Positions 46,325-55,539 of a stretch of 64,000 nt of DNA are shown here, in pieces. Position 1 is the first letter of the stretch, and each line of letters opens with the position of its first letter. The notes beneath the pieces are model-generated. The model searched no databases, was not told the DNA's origin, and saw only the letters and a program-made list of their open reading frames with translations. Made by a program: the position numbers and the translations under genes. The stretch comes from JBFHIJ01 sp041596515 (GTDB lineage Bacteria > Bacteroidota > Ignavibacteria > Kapaibacteriales > UBA2268): assembly GCA_041596515.1 (NCBI GenBank), contig JBFHIJ010000004.1:62001-126000 (forward strand), written 5' to 3'.

Positions 46325-48379
46325 ATGTTTAATATTGTAAAAAGAGCAAAACTATTTTGTACAGCTGCTTTGGTCGGTGCTGTTTTGACAACAGGCTGTA
46401 CAGAAAAAAAACTAAATTCTGCTCACGATAACAATGCAATTGATCCAGCAAACATGGATCTTACCGTTAAGCCAACTGAAGACTTTTACCAATATGTCAA
46501 CGGTGCATGGCTGAAAAACAACCCAATTCCTGAAGAGGAAAGCAGATGGTCAGCTTTCAATGTTATCAACGAACAACTAAATGATAACTTGAAAATAGTT
46601 ATGGAAGAAGCTGCTGCTAAGAAAGCTGAAAATGGAACTGTAGCTCAACAAATTGGCGACTTTTATAATTCAGGCTTGGATGTTGAGAAAATCAACAAAT
46701 TAAGAGCAACTCCTATCAAACCATATTTTGAAATGATAGAAGCTGTAAAAAATTCTGATGATATCATCCCTACAATGGCAAAATTACATTTGATGGGTAT
46801 TTCTTCAGGTTTTGGTGTATGGGCAATGCAGGACGAAAAAAATTCTGACAATGTAATTTTCCATTTGCACCAATCCGGCTTAGGCCTACCTGACAGAGAT
46901 TATTACACAGAACAAAATGATAGATTCGAAAAGATTAGAACTGCGTATGTGAAATTTATTAATACTTCTCTTAAACTTTTTGGTCATAACGATGCAGAAG
47001 CTGCTATAATTGCAAAATCTATCATGGATTTTGAAACAAGATTAGCTAAAGCTTCTATGACAATGAATGAAAGAAGAGATCCAGCGAATACTTATAATGG
47101 TTTTGAGTTTGCTAAACTTAAATCTACTTATACTAATATCAACTGGGATTCATATTTCGAAATCTTAGGCACTAACGTTACTGATTATATGAATGTACGC
47201 CAACCTGGTTTTGTTAAAGAAATCAACGATATGATTAAAGATACTAAAATCGAAGATTGGCAAAACTACATGAAGTGGAATATTGCTAGAGAATCAATGA
47301 GCTACTTGTCTGATGATTTTGTACAAGTAAGATTTGATTTTTATGGCAAAACACTTTCCGGTACTCCTGAAATGAAACCAAGATGGAAAAGAGTACTTAA
47401 TAATGTAAATGGTCTTTTAGGCGAAGCAGTTGGTAAAATATATGTAGATAAATATTTCCCTGCAGAAGCTAAAGAAAGAATGTTGAAATTAGTTGGCAAT
47501 TTAAAACTTGCATTCCAAGACAGAATTCAAAAATTAACTTGGATGTCTGAAGATACTAAGAAAAATGCTATGGCAAAATTGGAAACAATGAATACCAAAA
47601 TTGGTTACCCTGACAAATGGAAAGATTACTCATCAATAGTTATCACAGATAATTACCTTCAAAATGTTCTTAATGCTTCGAAATTTGCAGTTAGAGATAA
47701 CTTAGATGAAGCTGGTAAGCCTGTTGATAGAGATGACTGGGGAATGACTCCACAAACTATTAATGCGTATTATAGCCCAACAATGAACGAAATCGTGTTC
47801 CCGGCTGCAATATTACAACCACCATTCTTTAGCTTAGAAGCTGACGATGCCGTAAACTATGGTGCAATTGGTGTTGTAATTGGTCATGAAATGACACACG
47901 GATTTGATGATCAAGGTTGTAAATACAACTCAAAAGGTAACTTAGAAAACTGGTGGACAGAAGAAGATTCAAAAGCATTTGAAGATAAAACTTCTATTTT
48001 AGTTAACCAATATGCAGCATTTATTCCTATAAATGATCTACATTTAGACGGTAAAATGACTTTAGGTGAAAACATAGCTGATAATGGTGGTTTAACTCTT
48101 TCATTAGCTGCATATCAGAAAACAGATGAATGGAAAAACGACCAAAAAATCAAAGACTTCACTCCTATGCAAAGATTCTTCCTTTCTTATGCTCAAATAT
48201 GGAGAAATAACATCAGAGACGAAGAGTTAATGAAACGCATCAAAGAAGATGTACACTCTCCTGGTAAATATAGAGTAAACGGTGGTGTTGTAAACATCCC
48301 TGAATTCTATCAAGCATTTGGTGTTAAAGAAGGCGACAAAATGTACATTGCAGACGAAGAACGCGCAAAAATCTGGTAA
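46325..48379 (+). CDS. M13 (neprilysin/PepO-type) zinc metallopeptidase lipoprotein
   Basis: 684 residues. The signal peptide ends in a lipobox (LTTGC), so it is a lipid-anchored envelope enzyme. It has the M13 catalytic signatures: HEMTH (His521, Glu522, His525), GENIADNGG with the third ligand Glu582, and NAYYSPTMNEIVFPA for substrate binding. It cleaves peptides of moderate size on the amino side of hydrophobic residues. AAGG lies 7 bases upstream of the ATG at 46325; an in-frame ATG at 46295 would add ten residues before the signal peptide and is unlikely. It is divergent from trxA. Confidence 0.94.
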   Translation: MFNIVKRAKLFCTAALVGAVLTTGCTEKKLNSAHDNNAIDPANMDLTVKPTEDFYQYVNGAWLKNNPIPEEESRWSAFNVINEQLNDNLKIVMEEAAAKKAENGTVAQQIGDFYNSGLDVEKINKLRATPIKPYFEMIEAVKNSDDIIPTMAKLHLMGISSGFGVWAMQDEKNSDNVIFHLHQSGLGLPDRDYYTEQNDRFEKIRTAYVKFINTSLKLFGHNDAEAAIIAKSIMDFETRLAKASMTMNERRDPANTYNGFEFAKLKSTYTNINWDSYFEILGTNVTDYMNVRQPGFVKEINDMIKDTKIEDWQNYMKWNIARESMSYLSDDFVQVRFDFYGKTLSGTPEMKPRWKRVLNNVNGLLGEAVGKIYVDKYFPAEAKERMLKLVGNLKLAFQDRIQKLTWMSEDTKKNAMAKLETMNTKIGYPDKWKDYSSIVITDNYLQNVLNASKFAVRDNLDEAGKPVDRDDWGMTPQTINAYYSPTMNEIVFPAAILQPPFFSLEADDAVNYGAIGVVIGHEMTHGFDDQGCKYNSKGNLENWWTEEDSKAFEDKTSILVNQYAAFIPINDLHLDGKMTLGENIADNGGLTLSLAAYQKTDEWKNDQKIKDFTPMQRFFLSYAQIWRNNIRDEELMKRIKEDVHSPGKYRVNGGVVNIPEFYQAFGVKEGDKMYIADEERAKIW

Positions 48380-48840
48380 TCAGTAATATATATATTTTAT
48401 ATTAATCCCTATTCAGTTCGTCTGGGTGGGGATTTTTTGTGCGTCCTAATTGCTGAGTGGGGAAATCACGAACTATACTATTATAGGGAATCGATTGGCA
48501 AATGTAAAAGAGTCAATTGCGAGATGCAATAAGAAAAGTACTATAAATATTGTTGCGTTCACAGCTAAATATGGCTTTAAAATTTTAAGAGTAGAAATTA
48601 TTATATGTTGGCATAATATAAATCAATATTTAGTTTCAATCTGTGCTAAACAATATGATTAAAATAAAACGAGGCTAATCTTAAAAAATAGTTACCAGCA
48701 CTAAAGGTATATATTTGAAGTGTCATGTTTAGCAAACCGTCGTATACTCCAAGCGGTACGATCTTTGTAGGTGAGAGGTCGGAGCGTGAAAACATCACGC
48801 TCCTCCGACTCAATTAATTGGGAGAACAATACAAAAATCT
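48380..48840. other. Non-coding stretch with a GC-rich imperfect hairpin
   Basis: About 460 bases without a convincing gene. It contains the M13 peptidase terminator at 48404-48438, then AT-rich filler. At 48771-48811 there is an unusually GC-rich inverted repeat: a 9-bp perfect core GGAGCGTGA/TCACGCTCC (48781-48789 with 48795-48803) flanked by further imperfect pairing. No T run follows the GC-rich hairpin on either strand, so it is not a standard terminator. A 10-bp palindrome CAATTAATTG follows (48811-48820). The composition stands out from the surroundings, as in REP-like intergenic elements. I see no open frame worth calling. Confidence 0.5.
48404..48438 (+). terminator. Probable terminator after the M13 peptidase gene
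   Basis: Stem AATCCC/GGGATT (48404-48409 with 48429-48434) enclosing a small inner CAG/CTG pairing, followed by a T run. It is 25 bases past the stop codon. Confidence 0.55.
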
Positions 48841-49566
48841 TTAGATTTTTGCTCCATTGCCTGTTTCATGTTCTTTAATTGTAGCATCTTGCACAATCAA
48901 ATTATATTTATAACCTGATCCAAAATCTACATCTTTATTCAAGATACCTTCTATCACAATAACATCACCAACAGCAGCAGCATCTTTAGTAGTAATAGTT
49001 ATATCGAAGTTGTTTTTTTGTTTGTCACCAGTGCCATCTTGAATATGTATCCAATTAGTACTTAATATTGCTTCGTTAAATTTGGTTACTTTCCCTTTTA
49101 ACTTAACTACTTTACCAACATAAGAATCAGAATTATCAAAAATATTAGCAATAGATACTGCACCTTCCGGAAGTTCAATTTGTATATCAGAATTGAAACC
49201 TGTTTGAGTATTTGGGTGTTTCATTTCACCTTGCATTGCTTGAGTATTTGTATTTAAAGTTTTAGTGATATCGTTTACCAAAAACAACTCATCAAAAACT
49301 TTATCTAATTCTTTAACTTCAAAATTCATTTGTTTAAGAGCATCTGTATAATATAATGTATCTCCAACTTTAACATCGATTGGTGAAGTTGATATCCAGT
49401 ATTTATTATCCTTTTCGTTTACTTCCATAACAGAGTATCTTACAGCAGGAGTTGTCTGGGTAACAACAATTTGATGCACACCCTCAGGTAAATTTTGTAC
49501 TTGAGCTTCATCATTGCACGAAAACAACATTGTAGCGGCTAAAGGCAAAAGATATATTTTCTTCAT
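48841..49566 (-). CDS. Lipoprotein with OB-fold domain
   Basis: 241 residues with a lipoprotein signal peptide (FSCND, Cys17). The C-terminal half (about 135-230) is a beta-barrel-like domain with SYVGKVVKLKGKVTKF, WIHIQDGTGD and GDVIVIEGIL, the pattern of OB-fold (tRNA_anti-like) lipoproteins found in Bacteroidota and deltaproteobacteria. The N-terminal half is a separate beta domain without known relatives. It is an envelope protein; ligand unknown. It lies 61 bases after the pyrophosphatase gene on the same strand and may share its transcript. Confidence 0.7.
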   Translation of the reverse strand: MKKIYLLPLAATMLFSCNDEAQVQNLPEGVHQIVVTQTTPAVRYSVMEVNEKDNKYWISTSPIDVKVGDTLYYTDALKQMNFEVKELDKVFDELFLVNDITKTLNTNTQAMQGEMKHPNTQTGFNSDIQIELPEGAVSIANIFDNSDSYVGKVVKLKGKVTKFNEAILSTNWIHIQDGTGDKQKNNFDITITTKDAAAVGDVIVIEGILNKDVDFGSGYKYNLIVQDATIKEHETGNGAKI

Positions 49567-49627
49567 TCTAAATTCTCCTATGTTTTTAAAATTATTTTTA
49601 TGACGTATTTTGTATAAGAATATTTAT

Positions 49628-51841
49628 CTAAATTGATGCAGCAATTACCAAAGATACAATTGACATCAGTTTAATTAAGATGTTTAATGACGGACCTGAT
49701 GTATCTTTAAAAGGGTCACCAACAGTATCACCTGTAACGGCAGCTTTGTGAGGCTCTGAACCTTTTTGGTAAAGTACATTATCTATTGTGATACCTTCTT
49801 CAAACATTTTTTTAGCGTTATCCCAAGCTCCACCTGCATTCGATTGAAAAATGGCTAATAATACACCGGAAACAGTAACTCCAGCAAGTAAGCCCCCTAA
49901 TGCTTCAGCTTTAAAGACAAAACCAATAAACACTGGTACTACAACGGCTAAGAGTCCAGGCAGAATCATTTCGCGAATCGAAGCTTTTGTCGATATTTCT
50001 ACACATTTTGCATATTCTGCTTTTCCATCAGCTTTATGATATATTTCTAAATCAGCAGCATTCCATGAAGATAATTCTTTTCCGCCATTTTTCCTAAGAA
50101 CTTCTAGGGCATTTTTTAATTCCGGTATATTTGCAAATTGTCTTCTGACTTCTTGTATCATAGACATCGCAGCTCTGCCAACGGCACCCATGGAAAGAGC
50201 CGAGAAAACAAATGGTAACATGCCTCCAATAAATAGACCAGCCATTACATTAGCTTTTGAAATATCTATTGTTTGGATGTGTGCTGCAGTCATAAATGCA
50301 CCAAATAGAGCCAATGCAGTAAGAGCTGCCGAGCCAATAGCAAATCCTTTTCCTATAGCTGCTGTTGAGTTACCCACCGCATCAAGTTTATCTGTTATTT
50401 TTCTAACATTATGAGGTAGTTCTGCCATTTCAGCAATCCCGCCTGCATTGTCAGAAATTGGTCCATAAGCATCTACTGCTAATTGAATACCTGTAGTTGC
50501 AAGCATACCTACAGCGGCTATCGCTATTCCGTATAACCCAGCGAAATGGAAAGAACCTACTATAGATAAAGCAATTAGTAAAATTGGAACAGCAGTAGAC
50601 ATCATGCCTGTTTCTAGACCTGCTATTATGTTTGTTGCATGACCGGTAATAGATTTTTCGGCTATCATACGTACAGGTTTTTTCCCTAACCCGGTATAGT
50701 ATTCAGTTATTAGACCAATGCCTACCCCTGCTATCAAACCAATAATCGTAGCAAAGAATATCCCTAAAGAAGATATTTCATAAGTATTTCCATAAAGCGG
50801 GTCATCAAACATAAATTTTGAAGGCATTATCCAAGTTATTAAAAAATAAGATACAAGTATCATAAGCGCAGAAGCTAAGAAAGTTCCTTTATTTAATCCA
50901 TTTTGAGGATTTTCATTCTCTTTTACTTTTACAAAGAACGTACCTACAATGGATACTAAAATGCCCGAAGAGGATAGAAAGAGTGGCAATAGAACAGCAG
51001 AGAGAGCACCAAACACAGTAGTTTGCATTTCTGGAACAGAATAATATGCAGTGCCAAGCACCATCGTTGCAATGATAGAACCAACGTAAGACTCAAATAA
51101 ATCTGCTCCCATTCCGGCAACATCACCAACATTATCGCCGACATTATCAGCTATAGTAGCCGGGTTTAGAGGATGGTCTTCAGGAATGCCAGCTTCTACT
51201 TTCCCTACGAGGTCAGCACCTACGTCAGCTGCTTTTGTATATATACCTCCTCCAACACGAGCAAATAATGCAATTGAAGAGGCTCCAAACGAAAAGCCAG
51301 TCACAACAGTGATTACTGTCTCTAAAGAATTTTTGCTATCTAAACCTAAAGCGTCAAAATAGTTTGCATAAAGAATAAATAGTGTACTTAAACCCAATAC
51401 ACCTAAGCCAACAACTCCCATCCCCATAACAGAGCCACCTCTAAAAGCAACATTTAGTGCTTTATTTAAAGATGTTTGTGCTGCATTTGTAGTACGCACA
51501 TTCGCTTTAGTTGCTACTTTCATGCCTATGTAACCAGCAAATGCAGAACACACTGCTCCGGCTACGAAGGAAATTGACACAAACCAATGTGATTTATCTT
51601 GTAATGTACCTTGTAATCCAAGTAGAATTGCTATTAAAAATACAAATATGAATAGTATTTTGTATTCAGACCTCAAAAAGGCCATAGCACCATCACTAAT
51701 ATATTTAGAGATTTGTGACATTTTTTCGGATCCTTCCTGTTGAGAAGAGACCCATTTGTAGTTGAAAACAGTAAATGCAAGTCCTAAAATACCTGCTACT
51801 GGAATTAAGTAAATTAAAGAGATCATAAGATTATGCCGCAT
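49628..51841 (-). CDS. hppA: Membrane-bound ion-translocating pyrophosphatase
   Basis: 737 residues, about 16 membrane helices. The pyrophosphate site is unmistakable: GGGIYTKAADVGADLVGKVE and DNVGDNVGDVAGMGAD (both in the first cytoplasmic active-site loops), and SDNAGGIAEMAE further on. The K+-dependence position reads GNSTAAIGKG, alanine rather than lysine, which in this family marks the potassium-dependent type. It couples PPi hydrolysis to H+ or Na+ pumping across the inner membrane. Which ion cannot be settled here. ATG 51841 or 51826 may start it; a TTG-N20-TATCTTTG promoter precedes. Confidence 0.97.
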   Translation of the reverse strand: MRHNLMISLIYLIPVAGILGLAFTVFNYKWVSSQQEGSEKMSQISKYISDGAMAFLRSEYKILFIFVFLIAILLGLQGTLQDKSHWFVSISFVAGAVCSAFAGYIGMKVATKANVRTTNAAQTSLNKALNVAFRGGSVMGMGVVGLGVLGLSTLFILYANYFDALGLDSKNSLETVITVVTGFSFGASSIALFARVGGGIYTKAADVGADLVGKVEAGIPEDHPLNPATIADNVGDNVGDVAGMGADLFESYVGSIIATMVLGTAYYSVPEMQTTVFGALSAVLLPLFLSSSGILVSIVGTFFVKVKENENPQNGLNKGTFLASALMILVSYFLITWIMPSKFMFDDPLYGNTYEISSLGIFFATIIGLIAGVGIGLITEYYTGLGKKPVRMIAEKSITGHATNIIAGLETGMMSTAVPILLIALSIVGSFHFAGLYGIAIAAVGMLATTGIQLAVDAYGPISDNAGGIAEMAELPHNVRKITDKLDAVGNSTAAIGKGFAIGSAALTALALFGAFMTAAHIQTIDISKANVMAGLFIGGMLPFVFSALSMGAVGRAAMSMIQEVRRQFANIPELKNALEVLRKNGGKELSSWNAADLEIYHKADGKAEYAKCVEISTKASIREMILPGLLAVVVPVFIGFVFKAEALGGLLAGVTVSGVLLAIFQSNAGGAWDNAKKMFEEGITIDNVLYQKGSEPHKAAVTGDTVGDPFKDTSGPSLNILIKLMSIVSLVIAASI

Positions 51842-51867
51842 TGTTATAAAATATGTAATTAAGGGAA

Positions 51868-51898
51868 CAAAGATAGATTAAAAGACTATAATATACAA
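51868..51898 (-). promoter_or_regulatory. Bacteroidota-type promoter of hppA
   Basis: On the minus strand, TTG (51896-51898), 20 bases, TATCTTTG (51868-51875), exact TAnnTTTG, about 27 bases upstream of the ATG. Confidence 0.45.
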
Positions 51899-52139
51899 GT
51901 ATAAAATCTTGATTATGTGAAAATTCTGTTGAGAAGAAATATTATTAGGTGTAAATGTGGAAAAAGTTAGGTATAGATGCGATAATTTTAGTAAACTTAA
52001 ATTCCATCACATTAGTCTAAATAATGTGAGCACAATGTTCAAAATATAGTTACTTGTAGAAATTTTAAATTCTAATATAATTGAATTGATTGAAAACATT
52101 CCTAATACAAAAAAATATTGGCAGGATAAGGTATTAAAT

Positions 52140-55100
52140 ATGTTGATAGTTCCAGAATTTATCAAAAAAGAAATTGACTTTGTTGAAAAATATTTAAGTA
52201 GTTCTGAAGTGTTTGTCATTGCTGATGAGAATGGTTATATAATATATAAAAACTTATTGGCTAATAAGCTATTCTCAACGAATAAGGTTGAAGATATATT
52301 CAATATAGTAGATGATGAAACCAATTTGACTAATATTGATAAGTATTCTCTATTTAGACAAAAAAAGAGAGCCTATAGTACAAATGTAATTGTTAGAAAT
52401 GAAAATAATATTACAGAATTAGCTGTCAATATTTTTATCAATACAGATAATTATATTGTGATGAAAGGGCATGTGGTTAATAACAGTACTGACAATTCAA
52501 ATAATCCATGGTATAAGCCTCTTGAAGATATAGGACTAATTCCTTTTGAATATGATTACTATCTTGAAAAATATTGCTATATAGGAAAAAATTATAAAGA
52601 AATATTACATATTGATAGAGATATACTTACTAATAGACATGACGGTTTTGAGACTTATATTTCCGATAAAGATGTAATTCGGTTTAAAGAATGGAAGCAA
52701 ACCGTATTAAGTGGGATAAATGTTCCTATCAATTTACGGCTTTATTACAATTCCTCAGAAATTAAATTAAAACTTTGTGCTTATCTTTATACTGATGGGG
52801 GTACTAATCAGAAAAGAATGCGTGGTGGTATTATAAATATCAGTCATGATAGCAAAATGCACATTAATACGACTGAATATCACAATGTTCTTAATTCCTT
52901 TCTTAAGAACTCTTCCCTAGGTATTATTATTTTTGATAATGAGTTAAGAGTCGAAACTTTAAATAAACGAGCTGTTGAGATTATAGGTAAATCAGAGAAA
53001 GATCTTATTGGTGTGTCTATTGAGAACTTGTCAGGAGGTAAAAATAAAGATAAAAGGATAAAACAATATAAACAAGTATTAAAGACTGGCCAATCTATTG
53101 AATTTGAAGATGAAATTCATTACAATAGCAATTTTAAAAAAAATGTTTACGTGTCTGTTTTCAAAATCAATACAGGAATTGTAATAGTTGGTCTTGATGT
53201 GACAAAAATGCGACAACTTGAAAATAAAGTGCTACTACAAGACCGAATATTAACAGAAGTACAAAAAATATCAGACTTAGGACATTGGACATGGGATTTA
53301 GTAAATAAAGAATTAGTATGGTCAGAGAATACTTACAAAATATTTGATATCAATAAGGAAGAGTTTATTATAGATGTTAATTCTTATTTTAATATGGTAC
53401 ATCCAGAAGATGTGCAGTTTTTGCAAGGAGTCATAGAAAAAAGTATAGCCGAAAAAAAAGCATACAAGATAGAGCATCGGATTGTTACTCCAAAGGGGAA
53501 AATAAAATACATCATTGGCTCCGGAACAACTATTCTAGATAAAAACAATGAAATTATCAAACTATTAGGTGGTATACAAGACATTACTAAAATAAAACAA
53601 GCTCAACAATCAATAATTGCAACAAATAAAATAAATCAAAAAATACTTAGTTCAATAAATGAAGCTGTAGTTTTGGTTAATAGTAAAGGGAATGTGATAG
53701 ATTGCAATCAAAATTTTGAAAATATATTTTCTGTTCATAAAACAAATATTATTGGGAAAAGTGAAAGGATATTATTTCAGATAATTTCTAAAGAAATTAT
53801 TAATCCTGAAGAGTTTTTATCAAAAATATCCGGTGTACTACAAATGCCTGAAATTGAAGTATTTGAATTGGTATATCTAAAAAATAAAAAAGTTATTGAA
53901 TATTATCACAAAGTTCTTATTGCGAATGGAGAAATATCAAATATTTTATGGATTTTTGATGATATTACAGAATGGAAGCGAGCTAATGATAAATTAGTCT
54001 GGTACAGTACAGATTTAGAAATGCTGACTACTGACTTAGAAAATAAAAAATACGAATTAGAAGAAACTGTAACACAATTAGATATGGCAAGAAAAAAAGC
54101 TGAATCTGCTACAGAAGCAAAATCAAAATTTTTAGCTAATATGAGCCATGAAATTAGAACTCCGATGAATGCAATTATTGGTTTTACAGAAATATTAAAG
54201 GACCAATATTCACATTTAAATAATAATAAATATTTGGACTCAATTTCTACTGCAAGTAATAATCTGTTAGATTTGATCAATGATATATTAGACCTTTCAA
54301 AAATAGAAGCCGGAAAAATTGACCTAAAGCCTGAGTATATAAATCTTCACGGTCTAATACAAGAAGTGATAGATATGTTTATGTATACTGCTGGAGAGAA
54401 AGGAATAGAGCTCCATTTACATTATGATAAGGCTATCGCCGATTCTTTGTATTTAGATATAATACGTTTGAGACAAATATTAGTAAATATTATAGGAAAT
54501 GCTGTAAAATTTACTGAAATAGGAAGCATATATATTAATGTAAATCTAATGTATTGTATAGATATTCATCAGAGTATTAAAATTGAAATTATTGATACAG
54601 GTATTGGAATCAAAAAAGAAAATATTGAGTTGATATTTGAAGAGTTTACTCAACAAGAATCTTCAAATTCTAAAAAATATGGCGGAACTGGATTGGGATT
54701 AGCAATTACCAAAAAACTTGCTAATTTAATGCAAGCAAAACTGAGTGTAGATAGTGAAATCAATAAAGGATCTACTTTTTCATTGGAAATATTTAATATA
54801 CCAAGTAAAGTAGCAGAAAATATTGAAGTAGATAATAAAGTTGCAAATAATTTATACGTTTTCGAAAAGTTGAAACTTCTAATTTTCGAAAACGTTTTGT
54901 TTAGCAGCGAAATAATAAGAGAATATTATCATAATATTGGAGTAGAAGTCACAATTGCTAAAGACATTGATTCTGCTGATATATTGATGTCAGATCTAAC
55001 ACCCGACATTGTAATAACAAATTCTAAAATTCCTATTCCATCTTTAGAAGAATTTATGATAAATATTAGAAAAAACCATAAATATCATAATACAAAAATA

Positions 55101-55538
55101 CTGATGATTACTAATGTACCTAAAGAAATGATAGAGTTAAGAATTGCAGATATGATAGATGGATATATCATAACCCCAATTATTTTTGATACTCTAAATA
55201 AGTTATTATTTACATTAGTTCCTGAGAAGGTAAAAGAACAAGATATAAATATACCAAACACTTCATCTGAAATAATATTTGATGATTATATAGAGGAAAA
55301 TGTATTAGCTAAGTTTTTACCTATGTTAAAAACTCAATTGAAATATTTTACATTAAGTGAATTAGATGAGATGATAAATAATATGTTATCTGTGGCAAAA
55401 TTTAATAACTATTTAAAGTTCGAATTGTATTTAATATCAATGCAGGTCTCTTTGAATAATTTTGATATTGATGATTTAAATAAGAAGATGCTAAATTTGT
55501 ATAAATCAATAAAAATGATTGTAAATAAGGATAAATAA
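52140..55538 (+). CDS. Multi-PAS hybrid histidine kinase with degenerate C-terminal receiver
   Basis: About 1133 residues from the ATG at 52140 (a TTG at 52086 would add 18). No membrane helix. Several PAS-like domains (about 35-115, 130-240, 260-365, 370-500, 505-620) lead to HisKA with His670 (NMSHEIRTPMNA) and HATPase (ILVNIIGNAVKFT, GGTGLGLAITKKLA). After it comes a receiver-shaped domain (about 910-1030) whose phospho-acceptor site reads PDIVITNSKIP: Asn replaces Asp, and the acidic pocket is missing, so it cannot be phosphorylated normally. A helical tail of about 90 residues ends the protein. It is followed after 1 base by a receiver-first kinase. Confidence 0.85.
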   Translation: MLIVPEFIKKEIDFVEKYLSSSEVFVIADENGYIIYKNLLANKLFSTNKVEDIFNIVDDETNLTNIDKYSLFRQKKRAYSTNVIVRNENNITELAVNIFINTDNYIVMKGHVVNNSTDNSNNPWYKPLEDIGLIPFEYDYYLEKYCYIGKNYKEILHIDRDILTNRHDGFETYISDKDVIRFKEWKQTVLSGINVPINLRLYYNSSEIKLKLCAYLYTDGGTNQKRMRGGIINISHDSKMHINTTEYHNVLNSFLKNSSLGIIIFDNELRVETLNKRAVEIIGKSEKDLIGVSIENLSGGKNKDKRIKQYKQVLKTGQSIEFEDEIHYNSNFKKNVYVSVFKINTGIVIVGLDVTKMRQLENKVLLQDRILTEVQKISDLGHWTWDLVNKELVWSENTYKIFDINKEEFIIDVNSYFNMVHPEDVQFLQGVIEKSIAEKKAYKIEHRIVTPKGKIKYIIGSGTTILDKNNEIIKLLGGIQDITKIKQAQQSIIATNKINQKILSSINEAVVLVNSKGNVIDCNQNFENIFSVHKTNIIGKSERILFQIISKEIINPEEFLSKISGVLQMPEIEVFELVYLKNKKVIEYYHKVLIANGEISNILWIFDDITEWKRANDKLVWYSTDLEMLTTDLENKKYELEETVTQLDMARKKAESATEAKSKFLANMSHEIRTPMNAIIGFTEILKDQYSHLNNNKYLDSISTASNNLLDLINDILDLSKIEAGKIDLKPEYINLHGLIQEVIDMFMYTAGEKGIELHLHYDKAIADSLYLDIIRLRQILVNIIGNAVKFTEIGSIYINVNLMYCIDIHQSIKIEIIDTGIGIKKENIELIFEEFTQQESSNSKKYGGTGLGLAITKKLANLMQAKLSVDSEINKGSTFSLEIFNIPSKVAENIEVDNKVANNLYVFEKLKLLIFENVLFSSEIIREYYHNIGVEVTIAKDIDSADILMSDLTPDIVITNSKIPIPSLEEFMINIRKNHKYHNTKILMITNVPKEMIELRIADMIDGYIITPIIFDTLNKLLFTLVPEKVKEQDINIPNTSSEIIFDDYIEENVLAKFLPMLKTQLKYFTLSELDEMINNMLSVAKFNNYLKFELYLISMQVSLNNFDIDDLNKKMLNLYKSIKMIVNKDK

Positions 55539-55539
55539 T

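Noticed and set aside
48450..48662. A 70-codon open frame in the non-coding stretch after the M13 peptidase gene
   Set aside because: It starts with TTG, has no ribosome site, an atypical residue composition and no recognisable domain; it overlaps only AT-rich filler.
48700..48811. Possible tRNA or structured RNA gene
   Set aside because: No cloverleaf, no T-loop GTTCGA-type sequence and no CCA end; only one imperfect hairpin is visible.
52007..52029. Inverted repeat TCACATTA-N7-TAATGTGA upstream of the multi-PAS kinase
   Set aside because: Arms resemble a Crp/Fnr half-site only in reversed order, and a short AT-rich palindrome can arise by chance. No T run, so not a terminator either.
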